Positions 1-8,427 are shown, counted from the stretch's first letter. The stretch is DNA of 22,973 nucleotides from Deltaproteobacteria bacterium (GCA_025357175.1 JANXPS010000152.1:1-22973), one strand, 5' to 3'. Translations and numbers: made by a program. The notes: generated from the letters alone by a model not told the origin.

Positions 1-43
1 GCTGCGCGACGCGTTCGCGCCTCCGGCCACCGCCCCTCGATGA
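1..43 (+). CDS. 3' end of an upstream ORF (partial)
   Basis: The frame beginning at base 2 is open to a TGA at 41-43. That stop overlaps the ATG of the next gene as ATGA, the same coupling seen between the next two genes. Only 13 residues (LRDAFAPPATAPR) are visible, so no family can be named. It may simply be an open frame by chance; the overlap is the only argument for it. Confidence 0.3.
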   Translation, partial: LRDAFAPPATAPR

Positions 44-1761
44 AATTCCGACGCATACTTTCGACGGTTTCCGCCGCGGCCGTCCTGCTGGCGCTTGCTT
101 CCGGCTGCAACAAGGAAAGAAACGCCGTCGAGATCCTGCCGGCCCCGGAAGATGCCCGGAAAACCGTCCGGGTCGCCGCGTCCGACGAAGCCATCATGCT
201 GTTCCGGAAGCTGGCCGGCGAATATTCGACGCGGCGCGGCGTCAATTTCGACATCGTTCAGGCGCAAACGGGCGACATCCCGGGTCTCCTCCGCAACGGG
301 TCGGTCGATCTCGGCATCACGGTGCGCAAGGTCAATCCGGCCGACAAGGCGGTCGACCTCAACTACGTGCCCTTCGCGTGGGACGGGGCCGTTTTCACCG
401 CCGGCTCCGAAGCAGGGGTGAAGGCGCTTTCCGCCGCTCAGGTCGTCCGGATCTACTCGGGAGCGATCACCAACTGGAAGCAGGTCGGCGGGGCCGATCT
501 CGGGATACGCCTGATCGACCGCCCGGCGTACTCGATCATGCGGGTGTCGGCGGAAAGCGTGGCGGGACAGCCGCTAGCCTCGCCGCGGGGCACGCTGGTC
601 ATCGAAACGGGCGATGCGGTATTCCACGCGTTCCGGACGATCCCGGGCGGCTTCGCGTGCGTTCCCGTCTCGAGGACCTTGACCGATAAATACCCGATCG
701 TGGCGCTCGAGATCGACGGCAGGGATCCTTCGCTCCCGTCGGGAAAGGCCGCCGGCTACCCGGTCCGCCTGGAGTACGGAATGATGTTCCGCAAGGGTGC
801 GCCTGAGGCGGTCACGGAATTCGCGAACCACCTGGTCTCGGTCGAAGGGATCCATCAGATCACCTCGATGGCGCTGGTTCCCGTCGCGGGCAATATTCCG
901 ATGTCCTCCTGCCACTGCAGGGAGACCGAGGGGGGAGTCTCCCCGAAAAGAAAGTCTCCGCTTTCCGGCACGCTCACCATCGGGGTGACGCCCGAAATCG
1001 GCGCCATCGCCCAGGAAAAGCGCTACCTGGGCATTTCCCAGGTCATAGCCGAGCAACTGGACGTCGACGCGCGGATCAAGCACTTCATTTCCTACGACGA
1101 AGTGGTTCACGCCTTTGTCGAAGGGCGGATCGATGCCGCGTTCGTCGGCAGCCTGGCCTATGCCCGCCTGAAGACCCAGCTCGCGGTGATCCCCGTCGCC
1201 CGGCCCGAAGTCCAGGGGGTTTCCTGGTACCGGGGCGTGCTCGTCGTCCGGGCCGACAGCGCCGTCCGGCGCTTCGCCGAGCTACGCGGGAAGCGTTTCG
1301 CATACGTCCCCGACACGTCGGCTGGCGAGCTGTTCACCCGGAATCTCGTGATCAGGGCGAACGGGGGTCCGGAATCATCCTATTTCCACGAGGTGATCCG
1401 GGCGCGCTCGCATGCCGACGCGATCCGCCTTGTGCTGGACGGAAAAGTCGACGGGGCGGCGGTCAAGGATCTCGTCCTTCACAGGACCGAATCGGCCGAC
1501 CCTTCCGTTTCCCCCCGGCTCCGCGAAATCGAAACCTCTTCGGCTTCTTTTCCGGAGAACGCGCTGGTCGTTGCACCCTCGATGGGCGAACGGCAGACCC
1601 GACGCCTGCGCGACCTGCTGCTGACGATGCATCAAAGCGAGGCGGGCAAAGACGCGCTCAAGGCGCTGGGAGCCGACCGGTTCGTCCTCACTTCCGAAGC
1701 CGACTATGCGGGTGTCTTCCTGCTGTCCCGCGACACCGGTTACCCGTTGGCGACGAAATGA
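40..1761 (+). CDS. Lipoprotein with two fused periplasmic binding domains (PstS-like + PhnD-like)
   Basis: This 573-residue protein starts with a lipoprotein signal peptide; the lipobox LASGC places the lipidated Cys at residue 23. Residues about 42-280 resemble the PstS/PBP-like phosphate-binding family, including the stretch LSAAQVVRIYSGAITNWKQV, typical of that family. Residues about 308-550 resemble PhnD-type phosphonate/phosphite binding proteins (LTIGVTPE, then FVEGRIDAAFVGSLAYARL). A Cys-His-Cys motif (C291, H292, C293) sits in the linker. No ABC permease or ATPase gene is present here. The ATG lacks a clear Shine-Dalgarno and probably depends on coupling to the ORF upstream. Its own stop overlaps the start of the histidine kinase gene, so a sensory role (ligand capture for the kinase) is more likely than transport; that is inference. 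The ligand is unknown; an oxyanion is the obvious guess. Confidence 0.8.
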   Translation: MKFRRILSTVSAAAVLLALASGCNKERNAVEILPAPEDARKTVRVAASDEAIMLFRKLAGEYSTRRGVNFDIVQAQTGDIPGLLRNGSVDLGITVRKVNPADKAVDLNYVPFAWDGAVFTAGSEAGVKALSAAQVVRIYSGAITNWKQVGGADLGIRLIDRPAYSIMRVSAESVAGQPLASPRGTLVIETGDAVFHAFRTIPGGFACVPVSRTLTDKYPIVALEIDGRDPSLPSGKAAGYPVRLEYGMMFRKGAPEAVTEFANHLVSVEGIHQITSMALVPVAGNIPMSSCHCRETEGGVSPKRKSPLSGTLTIGVTPEIGAIAQEKRYLGISQVIAEQLDVDARIKHFISYDEVVHAFVEGRIDAAFVGSLAYARLKTQLAVIPVARPEVQGVSWYRGVLVVRADSAVRRFAELRGKRFAYVPDTSAGELFTRNLVIRANGGPESSYFHEVIRARSHADAIRLVLDGKVDGAAVKDLVLHRTESADPSVSPRLREIETSSASFPENALVVAPSMGERQTRRLRDLLLTMHQSEAGKDALKALGADRFVLTSEADYAGVFLLSRDTGYPLATK

Positions 1762-3596
1762 AATTTCCCCGGATAGCGGCGTTTCGCCGCAGCATCCTTT
1801 TCCGCCTTGTCGCGACATTCGCTCTGCTCCTGGTGATCGCCAGCCTGGCCGGTATCATCCTGATCCGGCACATCGTCAATCGCGACCTCGAAAACGCGTC
1901 GCGCCGCGAACTGGTCTCATCGATGGCAAACCTCGCCGGGGACCTCGGCCAGGCGCGCCAGGAGGTCGCCATGTACGCGCAACTCATGGCCGGCAGTTCC
2001 GACGCCGTCGGCATCGCCCGCGGGTCGTCGTCGATCGAGATCGCCCTGATCGAGAAAGCCCGTTCCCGGGGAATCGACATCGACGAGATTCGCGAGGGCC
2101 GATCTTCCGGAAAGGCCGACGCCGAAATGTTCCGCAGGGCATTTGCGGGGATGCCGACGATCGATTACGTGCTCGCCCCCGGTTCCCCGACCCGTCTGAG
2201 CATCGTCGCGGCCGTGCCCGTCGGAACCCCGAAAAACCGGCGGGTCATCACGGCGTCCATGCCGCTCGGGCGGGAATTCCTCCAGCAGGAAAAGGCGCTG
2301 CTGTCGGGCGACATATCGATGTTCACCCGTGACGAGCAGGTCGGCACCTCATCGACCTGCTACAGCTGCATGGGGTGCATCCGGGAAGTCCTGCTCGACC
2401 GGAACAACTGGCGACTCATCGATGGCGGCAGGCCGCTATATTTCATCTACGATTGCAAGCCGGATCCGCAGGCGGTCGTCGTGTCGCCTGTCCGCACATT
2501 CGACGGACGCGTCGTCGCCATCTGTTTCTCCCGGTCCCGCGGCGCGGAAGCGCTGGCGCTCTTCCACACCACGGCCGGCATCGTCGGCGGCACGCTGGTG
2601 TTTTCCGCAACGATGGGGATCGCCTTTTTCCTGCTCACCGTGCGTGCGATCCGTCCGCTCAAGAATCTGACCCGGCTGGCGGGGGAGATATCCGACGGCC
2701 GATACGGAGAGACGATCCCGATCCGGGGGGAGGGCGAGGTGGGCGAACTGGCCGCCGCTTTCAACCGGATGAGCCTGTCGCTCGAGCAGGCGGGCCGGGA
2801 ACTATCCGAATGGAACCACACTCTCGAACAGCGGATCGCCGACAAGACCGCCGAGCTCGAGAAATTCCAGCTCGGCATGGTCGAGGTCGAGAAGCTCGCC
2901 GCGATGGGGCAGCTGGCCGCCGGCGTGGCGCACGAGCTCAACAACCCGCTGAGCGGAATCATGGGCTACTCCGAACTCGCCCTCGAACTATTTCGCGACA
3001 AGCCCAGGGAACGGGTCAGCGGCACCGACATCGATCGGATGATCACCTACTTCGGCCATATCGACGAACTGTCCCAACGCTGCAGGACGATCATTCTCGA
3101 CATGCTCAAGTTTGCCCGCCAGCACGACCAGGAAGTATCCGACGTCCTCCTGAACGATCTGATCCAGAGAACGCTCGTGTTCGTGGGGAAGCAGCTCAAG
3201 CAGGGAAGCGTCGAGATCGATCTCAAGCTCGACGCCGCGCTCCCGGTCATCCGAGGCAACCCGATGCAGTTGCAGCAGGTGTTCACCAACCTGATCCTGA
3301 ACGCGGCCCAGGCCATGCCCGATGGCGGGTTGCTGACCATCTGCACGAATCGGTCGGGCGATTCGGTCACCGCATCGATCGCCGATACGGGGAAGGGTAT
3401 CCCGCCCGAGGTCCGGCATCGCATATTCGACCCATTTTTCACGACCAAGCCGGTGGGAGAAGGGACCGGCCTCGGGCTCTCGGTCAGTTACGGCATCGTT
3501 CGACGGCACGGCGGCGAAATCCGGGTCGACAGCGAACCCGGCAACGGCGCCACCTTCTCCGTCGTACTTCCGGTGCCGGCGCTCGCCGGAAGTTGA
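1758..3596 (+). CDS. Membrane sensor histidine kinase with Cys-rich periplasmic domain
   Basis: This is a 612-residue two-component sensor. A first membrane segment lies at about residues 13-38. A periplasmic domain of about 230 residues follows, then a second membrane segment (about 275-298), a HAMP linker (from about 299), a coiled coil, a HisKA domain with phospho-acceptor His392 in HELNNP, and a HATPase domain. The HATPase has an N box at N511/N515, DTGKGIP at about 543 and a GTGLGLS lid. All catalytic motifs look intact. The periplasmic domain carries C201-x2-C204-x2-C207 plus C233 and C256, which would suit metal, Fe-S or thiol redox sensing. No CxxCH heme motif is present. The start ATG overlaps the preceding stop (ATGA), and the next gene begins 3 nt after its stop. 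No response regulator is visible, so the partner must be upstream of the window or elsewhere. Confidence 0.88.
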   Translation: MKFPRIAAFRRSILFRLVATFALLLVIASLAGIILIRHIVNRDLENASRRELVSSMANLAGDLGQARQEVAMYAQLMAGSSDAVGIARGSSSIEIALIEKARSRGIDIDEIREGRSSGKADAEMFRRAFAGMPTIDYVLAPGSPTRLSIVAAVPVGTPKNRRVITASMPLGREFLQQEKALLSGDISMFTRDEQVGTSSTCYSCMGCIREVLLDRNNWRLIDGGRPLYFIYDCKPDPQAVVVSPVRTFDGRVVAICFSRSRGAEALALFHTTAGIVGGTLVFSATMGIAFFLLTVRAIRPLKNLTRLAGEISDGRYGETIPIRGEGEVGELAAAFNRMSLSLEQAGRELSEWNHTLEQRIADKTAELEKFQLGMVEVEKLAAMGQLAAGVAHELNNPLSGIMGYSELALELFRDKPRERVSGTDIDRMITYFGHIDELSQRCRTIILDMLKFARQHDQEVSDVLLNDLIQRTLVFVGKQLKQGSVEIDLKLDAALPVIRGNPMQLQQVFTNLILNAAQAMPDGGLLTICTNRSGDSVTASIADTGKGIPPEVRHRIFDPFFTTKPVGEGTGLGLSVSYGIVRRHGGEIRVDSEPGNGATFSVVLPVPALAGS

Positions 3597-3599
3597 ACC

Positions 3600-4592
3600 G
3601 TGCCGGTCACCTGGATAGAACGGGCGGAAGACGTTCTCCTGGACGAGTGGAGGTCGGTCCATGACCGTTCCGGGCTGCGGTCGCCGTTTCTCTCCCCCGC
3701 GTTTCTCATGCCTTGGTCCCGCGCGTTCGCTCCGGCTAGCCCGGTCCGGATCGCCCGGTGGGCGCAGGACGACGTAGCGGCGGGCTTCCTCTTCCTGTGC
3801 GGCCGGACCGATGGCTTGCCGGGATGGGAACTCATGGGCGGCGACCTGTCCGATATTCTCGATGCGCTTGTCGTGTCGGGGATGGAATCCACGTTCTGGG
3901 ACGCGATTCTCGACGCGGTGGACGGCTTGCTCCGGGATGGTTCCGTCGCCCTCCAGGCGCTGTCCGCCGATTCGCCGACGCTCGATCTCCTCGCCGCCCG
4001 CTGCCCCGCCTTCGGCCTGTCTCTCAATGTCGAGCAGACGGTCATCTCCCCGAGGCTCCCGCTTCCGGGCACGTTCGACGGCTACATCGACGGTCTCGAA
4101 AAGAAGGCCCGGCACGAGTTGCGCCGCAAGATGCGGCGAGCCTCGGAAATGCTCCCCGGGATTGGCTTCCGGGTTTGCACAGACCCGGCGGAGGTGGAAT
4201 CCTCGTTCCCCGCTTTCCTGGAACTTCATCGCAAGAGCCACCCCGACAAGGCCGCTTTCATGACCGAAACGATGGGCGGGTTTTTCCGGGATATCGCTCA
4301 AGGGCTGTCGGAGGAAGGGTTGCTGCGGCTCGCGTTCCTGTCCGACCGCGATGGGGATGTCGCCTCGGCACTTCAATTCGTGGGGGGCGACAGGCTTCTT
4401 CTCTACAATTCCGGCTTCGACCCGGCAAGGCGCGACGCCAATCCGGGGCTGGTGCTCATCGCGAGGTGCATCGAAGCGGCGATCGGCGACGGGTTCCGCG
4501 AATACGATTTTCTCCGGGGAACGGAACGGTACAAGTACGATCTCGGCGGGCGTGACAGCGCCGTATCCAGGGCGACGATTTCCAGGCCCTGA
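3600..4592 (+). CDS. CelD/FemAB-like acyltransferase (GNAT fold, Acetyltransf_6 type)
   Basis: This 330-residue protein begins at GTG 3600, 3 nt after the kinase stop, with GGAAG about 8 nt upstream. The order of elements matches the BioF2-like/CelD acetyltransferase family. A basic helix comes after a conserved Tyr (KKARHELRRKMRRA, about 172-185), then FLELHRKSHPDKAAFM from about 206, then a C-terminal YDFLRGTERYKYDLGG. Family members transfer acyl or aminoacyl groups to glycans or peptides, and the acceptor here is unknown. The glycosyltransferase gene starts 1 nt after its stop, so the two products probably act on the same molecule. If the glycosyltransferase makes an inositol glycoside, this enzyme could acylate it; that is inference. 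No signal peptide is seen, so it should be cytoplasmic. Confidence 0.75.
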   Translation: MPVTWIERAEDVLLDEWRSVHDRSGLRSPFLSPAFLMPWSRAFAPASPVRIARWAQDDVAAGFLFLCGRTDGLPGWELMGGDLSDILDALVVSGMESTFWDAILDAVDGLLRDGSVALQALSADSPTLDLLAARCPAFGLSLNVEQTVISPRLPLPGTFDGYIDGLEKKARHELRRKMRRASEMLPGIGFRVCTDPAEVESSFPAFLELHRKSHPDKAAFMTETMGGFFRDIAQGLSEEGLLRLAFLSDRDGDVASALQFVGGDRLLLYNSGFDPARRDANPGLVLIARCIEAAIGDGFREYDFLRGTERYKYDLGGRDSAVSRATISRP

Positions 4593-4593
4593 C

Positions 4594-5835
4594 GTGAACC
4601 ACCTCCTTTTTTCCTACCATAGCTGTCCTTTCGAACCGCCCGGGACGGGTTTTTCGGGCGGAATGAACGTCTTTCTCTCGGGCCTGCTTCCCGCTCTGGC
4701 GGGACAGGGCGTATATACCGATGTGCTCACGCGCGGGTTCGGCCGGTCGGTGTCCGTCACGCATCCGTCGCCCGGCGTCCGCGTGTTCCATCTGCCGTGC
4801 GCGTGGGAACCGGGAGCGCCGACCCGCGAAGGCGCCCTGCGGGCCCTGCCGCGATTCGTCTCTTCCGCGCGGATTCTCCTGGGGGGACGTTTGCGCGGGT
4901 ACGGCGCGGTTTCCGCGCATTACTGGATGTCGGGGCTTGCCGCCCGCGAGGTTTGTCAATCCCGGGAAAAAGGGCGGATCCCGCCCGCACCGCTGGCGTT
5001 CTCGTTCCATACCGTCGAGGCGAGAAAGATCCGTCTCCCAGGAACGGTTCCCGACGGGCTGGCGTTCACGCGTGTCGCGGCCGAACGGATGCTGGCGGGT
5101 TCGGTCGATGCGCTGGTCTGCCTGTCCGGGTACGATCTGGCCGAAACGGTGAGATGGAACCCGGCGGCCGCGCCGCGCGGCGTGGTCATTCCGCCCGGGA
5201 TCGATGAGCGGTTCCTTCATCCGCCGGGGCGAGAGGCTGCCCGCGGCGCGCTGGGGATTCACCCGACGGGGACGCTTTTCCTGCTGGCCGCAAGGGCTGA
5301 TTCGGGGAAGAATGTCGAAGCCGCGCTGGGTGCGGTCGGCCGGCTGCGGTCGCGGGGGATCGACGTCTCGATGGTCGTTCTGGGGCAGGAGCGCGAGGGG
5401 GGCGGGGATGCATGCGACGGGGTGGTTTTCGCCGGCCCGGTCCCGCATGCCCGGATGCCGGCATATTACGCCGCGGCCGACGCGGTCGTTTGCCCTTCGC
5501 TCTATGAATCGTTCGGCCTGGTACCGCTGGAATCGCTTGCCGCCGGCACGCCGATCCTGGCGCCCGAGACGGTTTTCTGGGGATCCCGCGTCGCTGCGTA
5601 CGGGGGCGGCCTGGCCTACGCGCCTTCGGACCCTTTCTCGCTCGAGCATGCGATGGCCCGACTCGCATCGGACGGCCCGTTGCGGGAGCGGCTGTCGGCC
5701 GGATGCGGGCGCCTCGCCGCGCCGTTTACCTGGTCGCGCTGTGCGGCGTCGTGGGCTTCGCTGCTTTCGCGGCTGCCCAGCCACGGTGGTCGGCCAGGAA
5801 CTCTTCGAGTTCGCGCCGCGCCTCGTCGTCGGTGA
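4594..5835 (+). CDS. GT4 glycosyltransferase, MshA-like (inositol-phosphate glycosyltransferase candidate)
   Basis: The gene starts at GTG 4594, 1 nt after the previous stop, and encodes 413 residues. The same frame is open further upstream, inside the acyltransferase gene, but family similarity begins at VNHLLFSYHS. The N-terminal PPGTGFSGGMNV matches the PGTGxxGGMNV signature of MshA, the enzyme joining GlcNAc to inositol-3-phosphate in mycothiol synthesis. Asn25 falls where MshA binds the inositol phosphate. An HYWMSGLA stretch and an FHT motif at the corresponding later positions also resemble MshA. The GT-B retaining motif EX7E is present (E305, E313). An inositol-3-phosphate synthase gene lies immediately convergent. 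The last 36 codons overlap that gene on the other strand and read as low-information Arg-rich sequence. A general GT4 enzyme acting on another acceptor is the main alternative. Confidence 0.82.
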   Translation: MNHLLFSYHSCPFEPPGTGFSGGMNVFLSGLLPALAGQGVYTDVLTRGFGRSVSVTHPSPGVRVFHLPCAWEPGAPTREGALRALPRFVSSARILLGGRLRGYGAVSAHYWMSGLAAREVCQSREKGRIPPAPLAFSFHTVEARKIRLPGTVPDGLAFTRVAAERMLAGSVDALVCLSGYDLAETVRWNPAAAPRGVVIPPGIDERFLHPPGREAARGALGIHPTGTLFLLAARADSGKNVEAALGAVGRLRSRGIDVSMVVLGQEREGGGDACDGVVFAGPVPHARMPAYYAAADAVVCPSLYESFGLVPLESLAAGTPILAPETVFWGSRVAAYGGGLAYAPSDPFSLEHAMARLASDGPLRERLSAGCGRLAAPFTWSRCAASWASLLSRLPSHGGRPGTLRVRAAPRRR

Positions 5836-6880
5836 GTTGCGTCGGCGGGTGCTTCATATATGAGGCCGCGGGGGCGATCATCGGTCCTGCGATGCCCATG
5901 TCGCGTCCCAGGCGGCAGAAGCGGATCGCATCGATCACCACGCCGGCGCTGTTGGGCGAATCGGTAACCGACAACCGCAGCTCGAGCTCGATCGGCAACC
6001 CTCCGAATCCCTCGCCCTCGATCCGCAGGAAGCAGAGCTTGTTGTCTTTCTGCCATGGCACGTAATCCGATGGCCCGATGTGTACGTCGTCCGCTTCGAT
6101 GTCATGACCCAGCACCGAGGTCACTGCCTCGGTCTTCGAGACCTTCTTCGATTCGAGCCGCTCCCGGTTGAGCATGTTGAGGAAGTCGGTGTTTCCGCCG
6201 GTGTTGAGCTGGTAGGTTCGACGGACCCGGATTCCGCGCTGGGTGAAAAGGTTGGCCAGCACCCGGTGGACGATCGTCGCTCCCAGCTGCGACTTGATGT
6301 CGTCGCCGATCGCCGGGATTCCCTTCTCGCGGAATCTCGCCCCCCATGCCGGGTCTGAAACGATGAAAACCGGCACGCAGTTGACGAGGCTCACTCCCGT
6401 CGCGAGGCACGCCTCCGCGAAAAAGCGGACGGCGACTTCGGACCCGACGGGCAGGTAGCAGATCAGGATCTCCGCGCCGGAATCGCGAAGGGCCGCCTCG
6501 ACGTCGCAGGGCGGGGCATCGGATGGCAGGAAGGTGCGTGCATCGGGGTAATCCCGCATGTGCGGGGCGACGCCGTCGAGAACGGGCGCCATGAGGACGA
6601 TGGGACCGCCCCCCGGCATCCGGTCCACGAATCGCGGCGTGCAGTTCGGAAGGGAGAAAATCGCCTCCCGGACCGGGATCCCGACCTTGCGGCGGTCGAT
6701 GTCGAAAGCGGCGACAACCTCGATGTCGCCAGGCAGATATCCCCCGACGTCGCGGTGGATCAGCCCGTCGAAAAAGGAGCCGGCCGGGGCGTCGCCCGAC
6801 GACCGGTAATGTTCGATCCCCTGCAGCAATGCGCTGGCGCAATTTCCCACACCCGCGATCGCCACCTTGACGCTTCCCAT
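5726..6880 (-). CDS. ino1: Inositol-3-phosphate synthase (actinobacterial/archaeal type)
   Basis: This enzyme converts glucose 6-phosphate to 1D-myo-inositol 3-phosphate using bound NAD, the entry step to inositol lipids and inositol thiols. The 384 residues carry an N-terminal Rossmann motif (VAIAGVGNCASALLQG), GDDIKSQLGAT in the catalytic core, QLNTGGNTDFLNML, RLESKKVSKTEAVTS, DYVPWQKD and SPNSAGVVIDAIR. All are characteristic of the short mycobacterial-type family rather than the longer eukaryotic one. The ATG at 6880 has AGGAG about 8 nt upstream. The gene is divergent from the malic enzyme gene (107 bp between starts) and convergent with the MshA-like gene, overlapping it by 110 bp. Such enzymes are uncommon in deltaproteobacterial relatives, and the pairing suggests a dedicated inositol-glycoside route. 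Confidence 0.95.
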   Translation of the reverse strand: MGSVKVAIAGVGNCASALLQGIEHYRSSGDAPAGSFFDGLIHRDVGGYLPGDIEVVAAFDIDRRKVGIPVREAIFSLPNCTPRFVDRMPGGGPIVLMAPVLDGVAPHMRDYPDARTFLPSDAPPCDVEAALRDSGAEILICYLPVGSEVAVRFFAEACLATGVSLVNCVPVFIVSDPAWGARFREKGIPAIGDDIKSQLGATIVHRVLANLFTQRGIRVRRTYQLNTGGNTDFLNMLNRERLESKKVSKTEAVTSVLGHDIEADDVHIGPSDYVPWQKDNKLCFLRIEGEGFGGLPIELELRLSVTDSPNSAGVVIDAIRFCRLGRDMGIAGPMIAPAASYMKHPPTQLTDDEARRELEEFLADHRGWAAAKAAKPTTPHSATR

Positions 6881-6950
6881 CGGTTTGCTCCTGTCGATTG
6901 TCCGTGATGTCGTCTCCGCAGGGGCGCCATTCTAACGCGCCCCGCTTTGT

Positions 6951-6981
6951 TTGACAAAAAGGATTTGGCCTGTACTAAGAT
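6951..6981 (+). promoter_or_regulatory. Sigma-70-type promoter of the malic enzyme gene
   Basis: A perfect TTGACA lies at 6951-6956. Possible -10 boxes are TACTAA at 6973-6978 (16-nt spacer) or TAAGAT at 6976-6981 (19-nt spacer). Either puts the predicted transcription start within a few bases of the ATG at 6988. No Shine-Dalgarno precedes that ATG. Confidence 0.55.
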
Positions 6982-6987
6982 GTCGGC

Positions 6988-8346
6988 ATGCAGATCGAAA
7001 AGGGCGTAGACAAGATCGTCAAGACGATTCGGGTCATGGTGTTCGACAAGCCGGGCTACTTCGGCCGTCTCGCGACCGCCATCGGCAACGCCGGAGGCAG
7101 CCTCGGCGACATCCGCCTGGTCAATTACGGGCAGGAATACAACACCCGCGACGTAACCGTGTTCGCCAACGACGAGACGCACTTCCAGGTGATTCTCGAA
7201 GAGCTGGGCAAAGTCGACGGCGTCATCATTTCCGACATCATCGATCCCGTCCTCGAACTGCACAAGGGCGGCAAAATCTGCGTCAAGTCGCGCATCCCCA
7301 TCGACAGCATCTCCACGATCCGCAAGATCTACACCCCCGGCGTCGCCAAGGTGTGCCGTCTCATCCAGCGCAAGCCCGAACGGATGTACGACTACACCGC
7401 CATCGGCAACACCGTGGCCATCGTGACGAACGGCACCGCCATCCTCGGCCTCGGCGATATCGGGCCGGTCGCAGGCATGCCGGTCATGGAGGGCAAGGCG
7501 GCGCTGTTCGACGCCCTGGTAGCGATCAACGGCGTCCCCATCCTGACGGCATCGAAAGACACCGAAGAGATCATTCGAACCATTGCCGCGATCGCCCCCA
7601 CGTTCGGCGCCATCAAGCTCGAGGACATCAAGGCGCCCGAATGCTTCGAGATCGAGGACAGGCTGAGCGCCATGCTCGACATTCCGGTCATGCACGACGA
7701 CCAGCACGGCACCGCAGTGGTCGTCCTCGCGGCCCTGCTCAACGCGAGCAAGTACGCCGGCATGCAGGTCAAGAACGACGTCGTGGGCATGGTGGGGCTT
7801 GGCGCGGCCGGCATGGGCATCGCCAAGCTGCTGATGGCTTTCGGAGTCCGGAAGATGGTGGGGGCCGACATCAACCCCGAGGCGCAGACAATTTTCGAAA
7901 AGGCCGGCGGCAAATCCATGGCGCTGCCCGAGGTGATGCAAGCGGCCGACATCGTCATTTGCACCACCGGCGTGCCCGGGCTCATCAAGCCCGAAAGCAT
8001 CAAAAAGGGGCAGGTCATCCTGGCGCTGTCGAATCCGAACCCGGAGATCAGCCCCGAAGAGGCCCGGCAGGCCGGCGCCTCGTTCGCCGCAGACGGCCGC
8101 GGCGTCAACAACGCCCTCGCCTTCCCCGGCCTTTTCCGGGGAGCGCTCGACGCCCGCGCCCGCAAGATCAACAACAGGATGAAGATCGCCGCCGCACGCA
8201 CCATCAGCGCCTTTGCCGAGGCGGGCGAACTGGTGCCGTCGATTCTCAACCTCGAGATGCACAAGAAGGTCGCCGAGGCCGTCGAACGCGCCGCATTCGA
8301 GTCCGGCGTAGCCCGGGCTCGCGGCGAGGACGTCGAAGAAAGCTAG
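6988..8346 (+). CDS. NAD(P)-dependent malic enzyme with N-terminal ACT domain
   Basis: This enzyme oxidatively decarboxylates malate to pyruvate, supplying reducing power or pyruvate. Of its 452 residues, about 10-85 form an ACT domain (VMVFDKPGYFGRLATAIGNA), a small-molecule-binding module implying allosteric control. The catalytic part follows, with YTPGVAKVC, TNGTAILGLGDIGP, the metal-binding MHDDQHGTAVV and a Rossmann GLGAAGMG motif, ending with LALSNPNPEISPEEA and NNALAFPGLFRGALD. Length and order fit the short bacterial malic enzymes with an ACT extension. NAD versus NADP preference cannot be settled by eye. The ATG at 6988 has no ribosome binding site and lies right at the predicted transcription start, so the message may be leaderless. 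Starting later would remove part of the ACT domain. Confidence 0.93.
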   Translation: MQIEKGVDKIVKTIRVMVFDKPGYFGRLATAIGNAGGSLGDIRLVNYGQEYNTRDVTVFANDETHFQVILEELGKVDGVIISDIIDPVLELHKGGKICVKSRIPIDSISTIRKIYTPGVAKVCRLIQRKPERMYDYTAIGNTVAIVTNGTAILGLGDIGPVAGMPVMEGKAALFDALVAINGVPILTASKDTEEIIRTIAAIAPTFGAIKLEDIKAPECFEIEDRLSAMLDIPVMHDDQHGTAVVVLAALLNASKYAGMQVKNDVVGMVGLGAAGMGIAKLLMAFGVRKMVGADINPEAQTIFEKAGGKSMALPEVMQAADIVICTTGVPGLIKPESIKKGQVILALSNPNPEISPEEARQAGASFAADGRGVNNALAFPGLFRGALDARARKINNRMKIAAARTISAFAEAGELVPSILNLEMHKKVAEAVERAAFESGVARARGEDVEES

Positions 8347-8397
8347 CCCGTCCCGTATTCCCCGGAAATCGTGTTGTGCATCAAGTCGCGGACGGGC
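8346..8397. terminator. Possible bidirectional stem between convergent genes
   Basis: GCCCGTCC at 8346-8353 can pair with GGACGGGC at 8390-8397 across a 36-nt loop. It lies between the convergent ends of the malic enzyme and cytochrome genes. The long loop and absence of a T tract make it a weak candidate terminator. Confidence 0.25.
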
Positions 8398-8427
8398 GAA
8401 TTGCGTCCGGATTCCGGCAACCGGTTT

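Noticed and set aside
2988..4376. Long - strand open frame opposite the kinase and acyltransferase genes
   Set aside because: Composition is Arg/Gly/Glu-rich, as expected of a shadow frame, and it covers well-supported genes.
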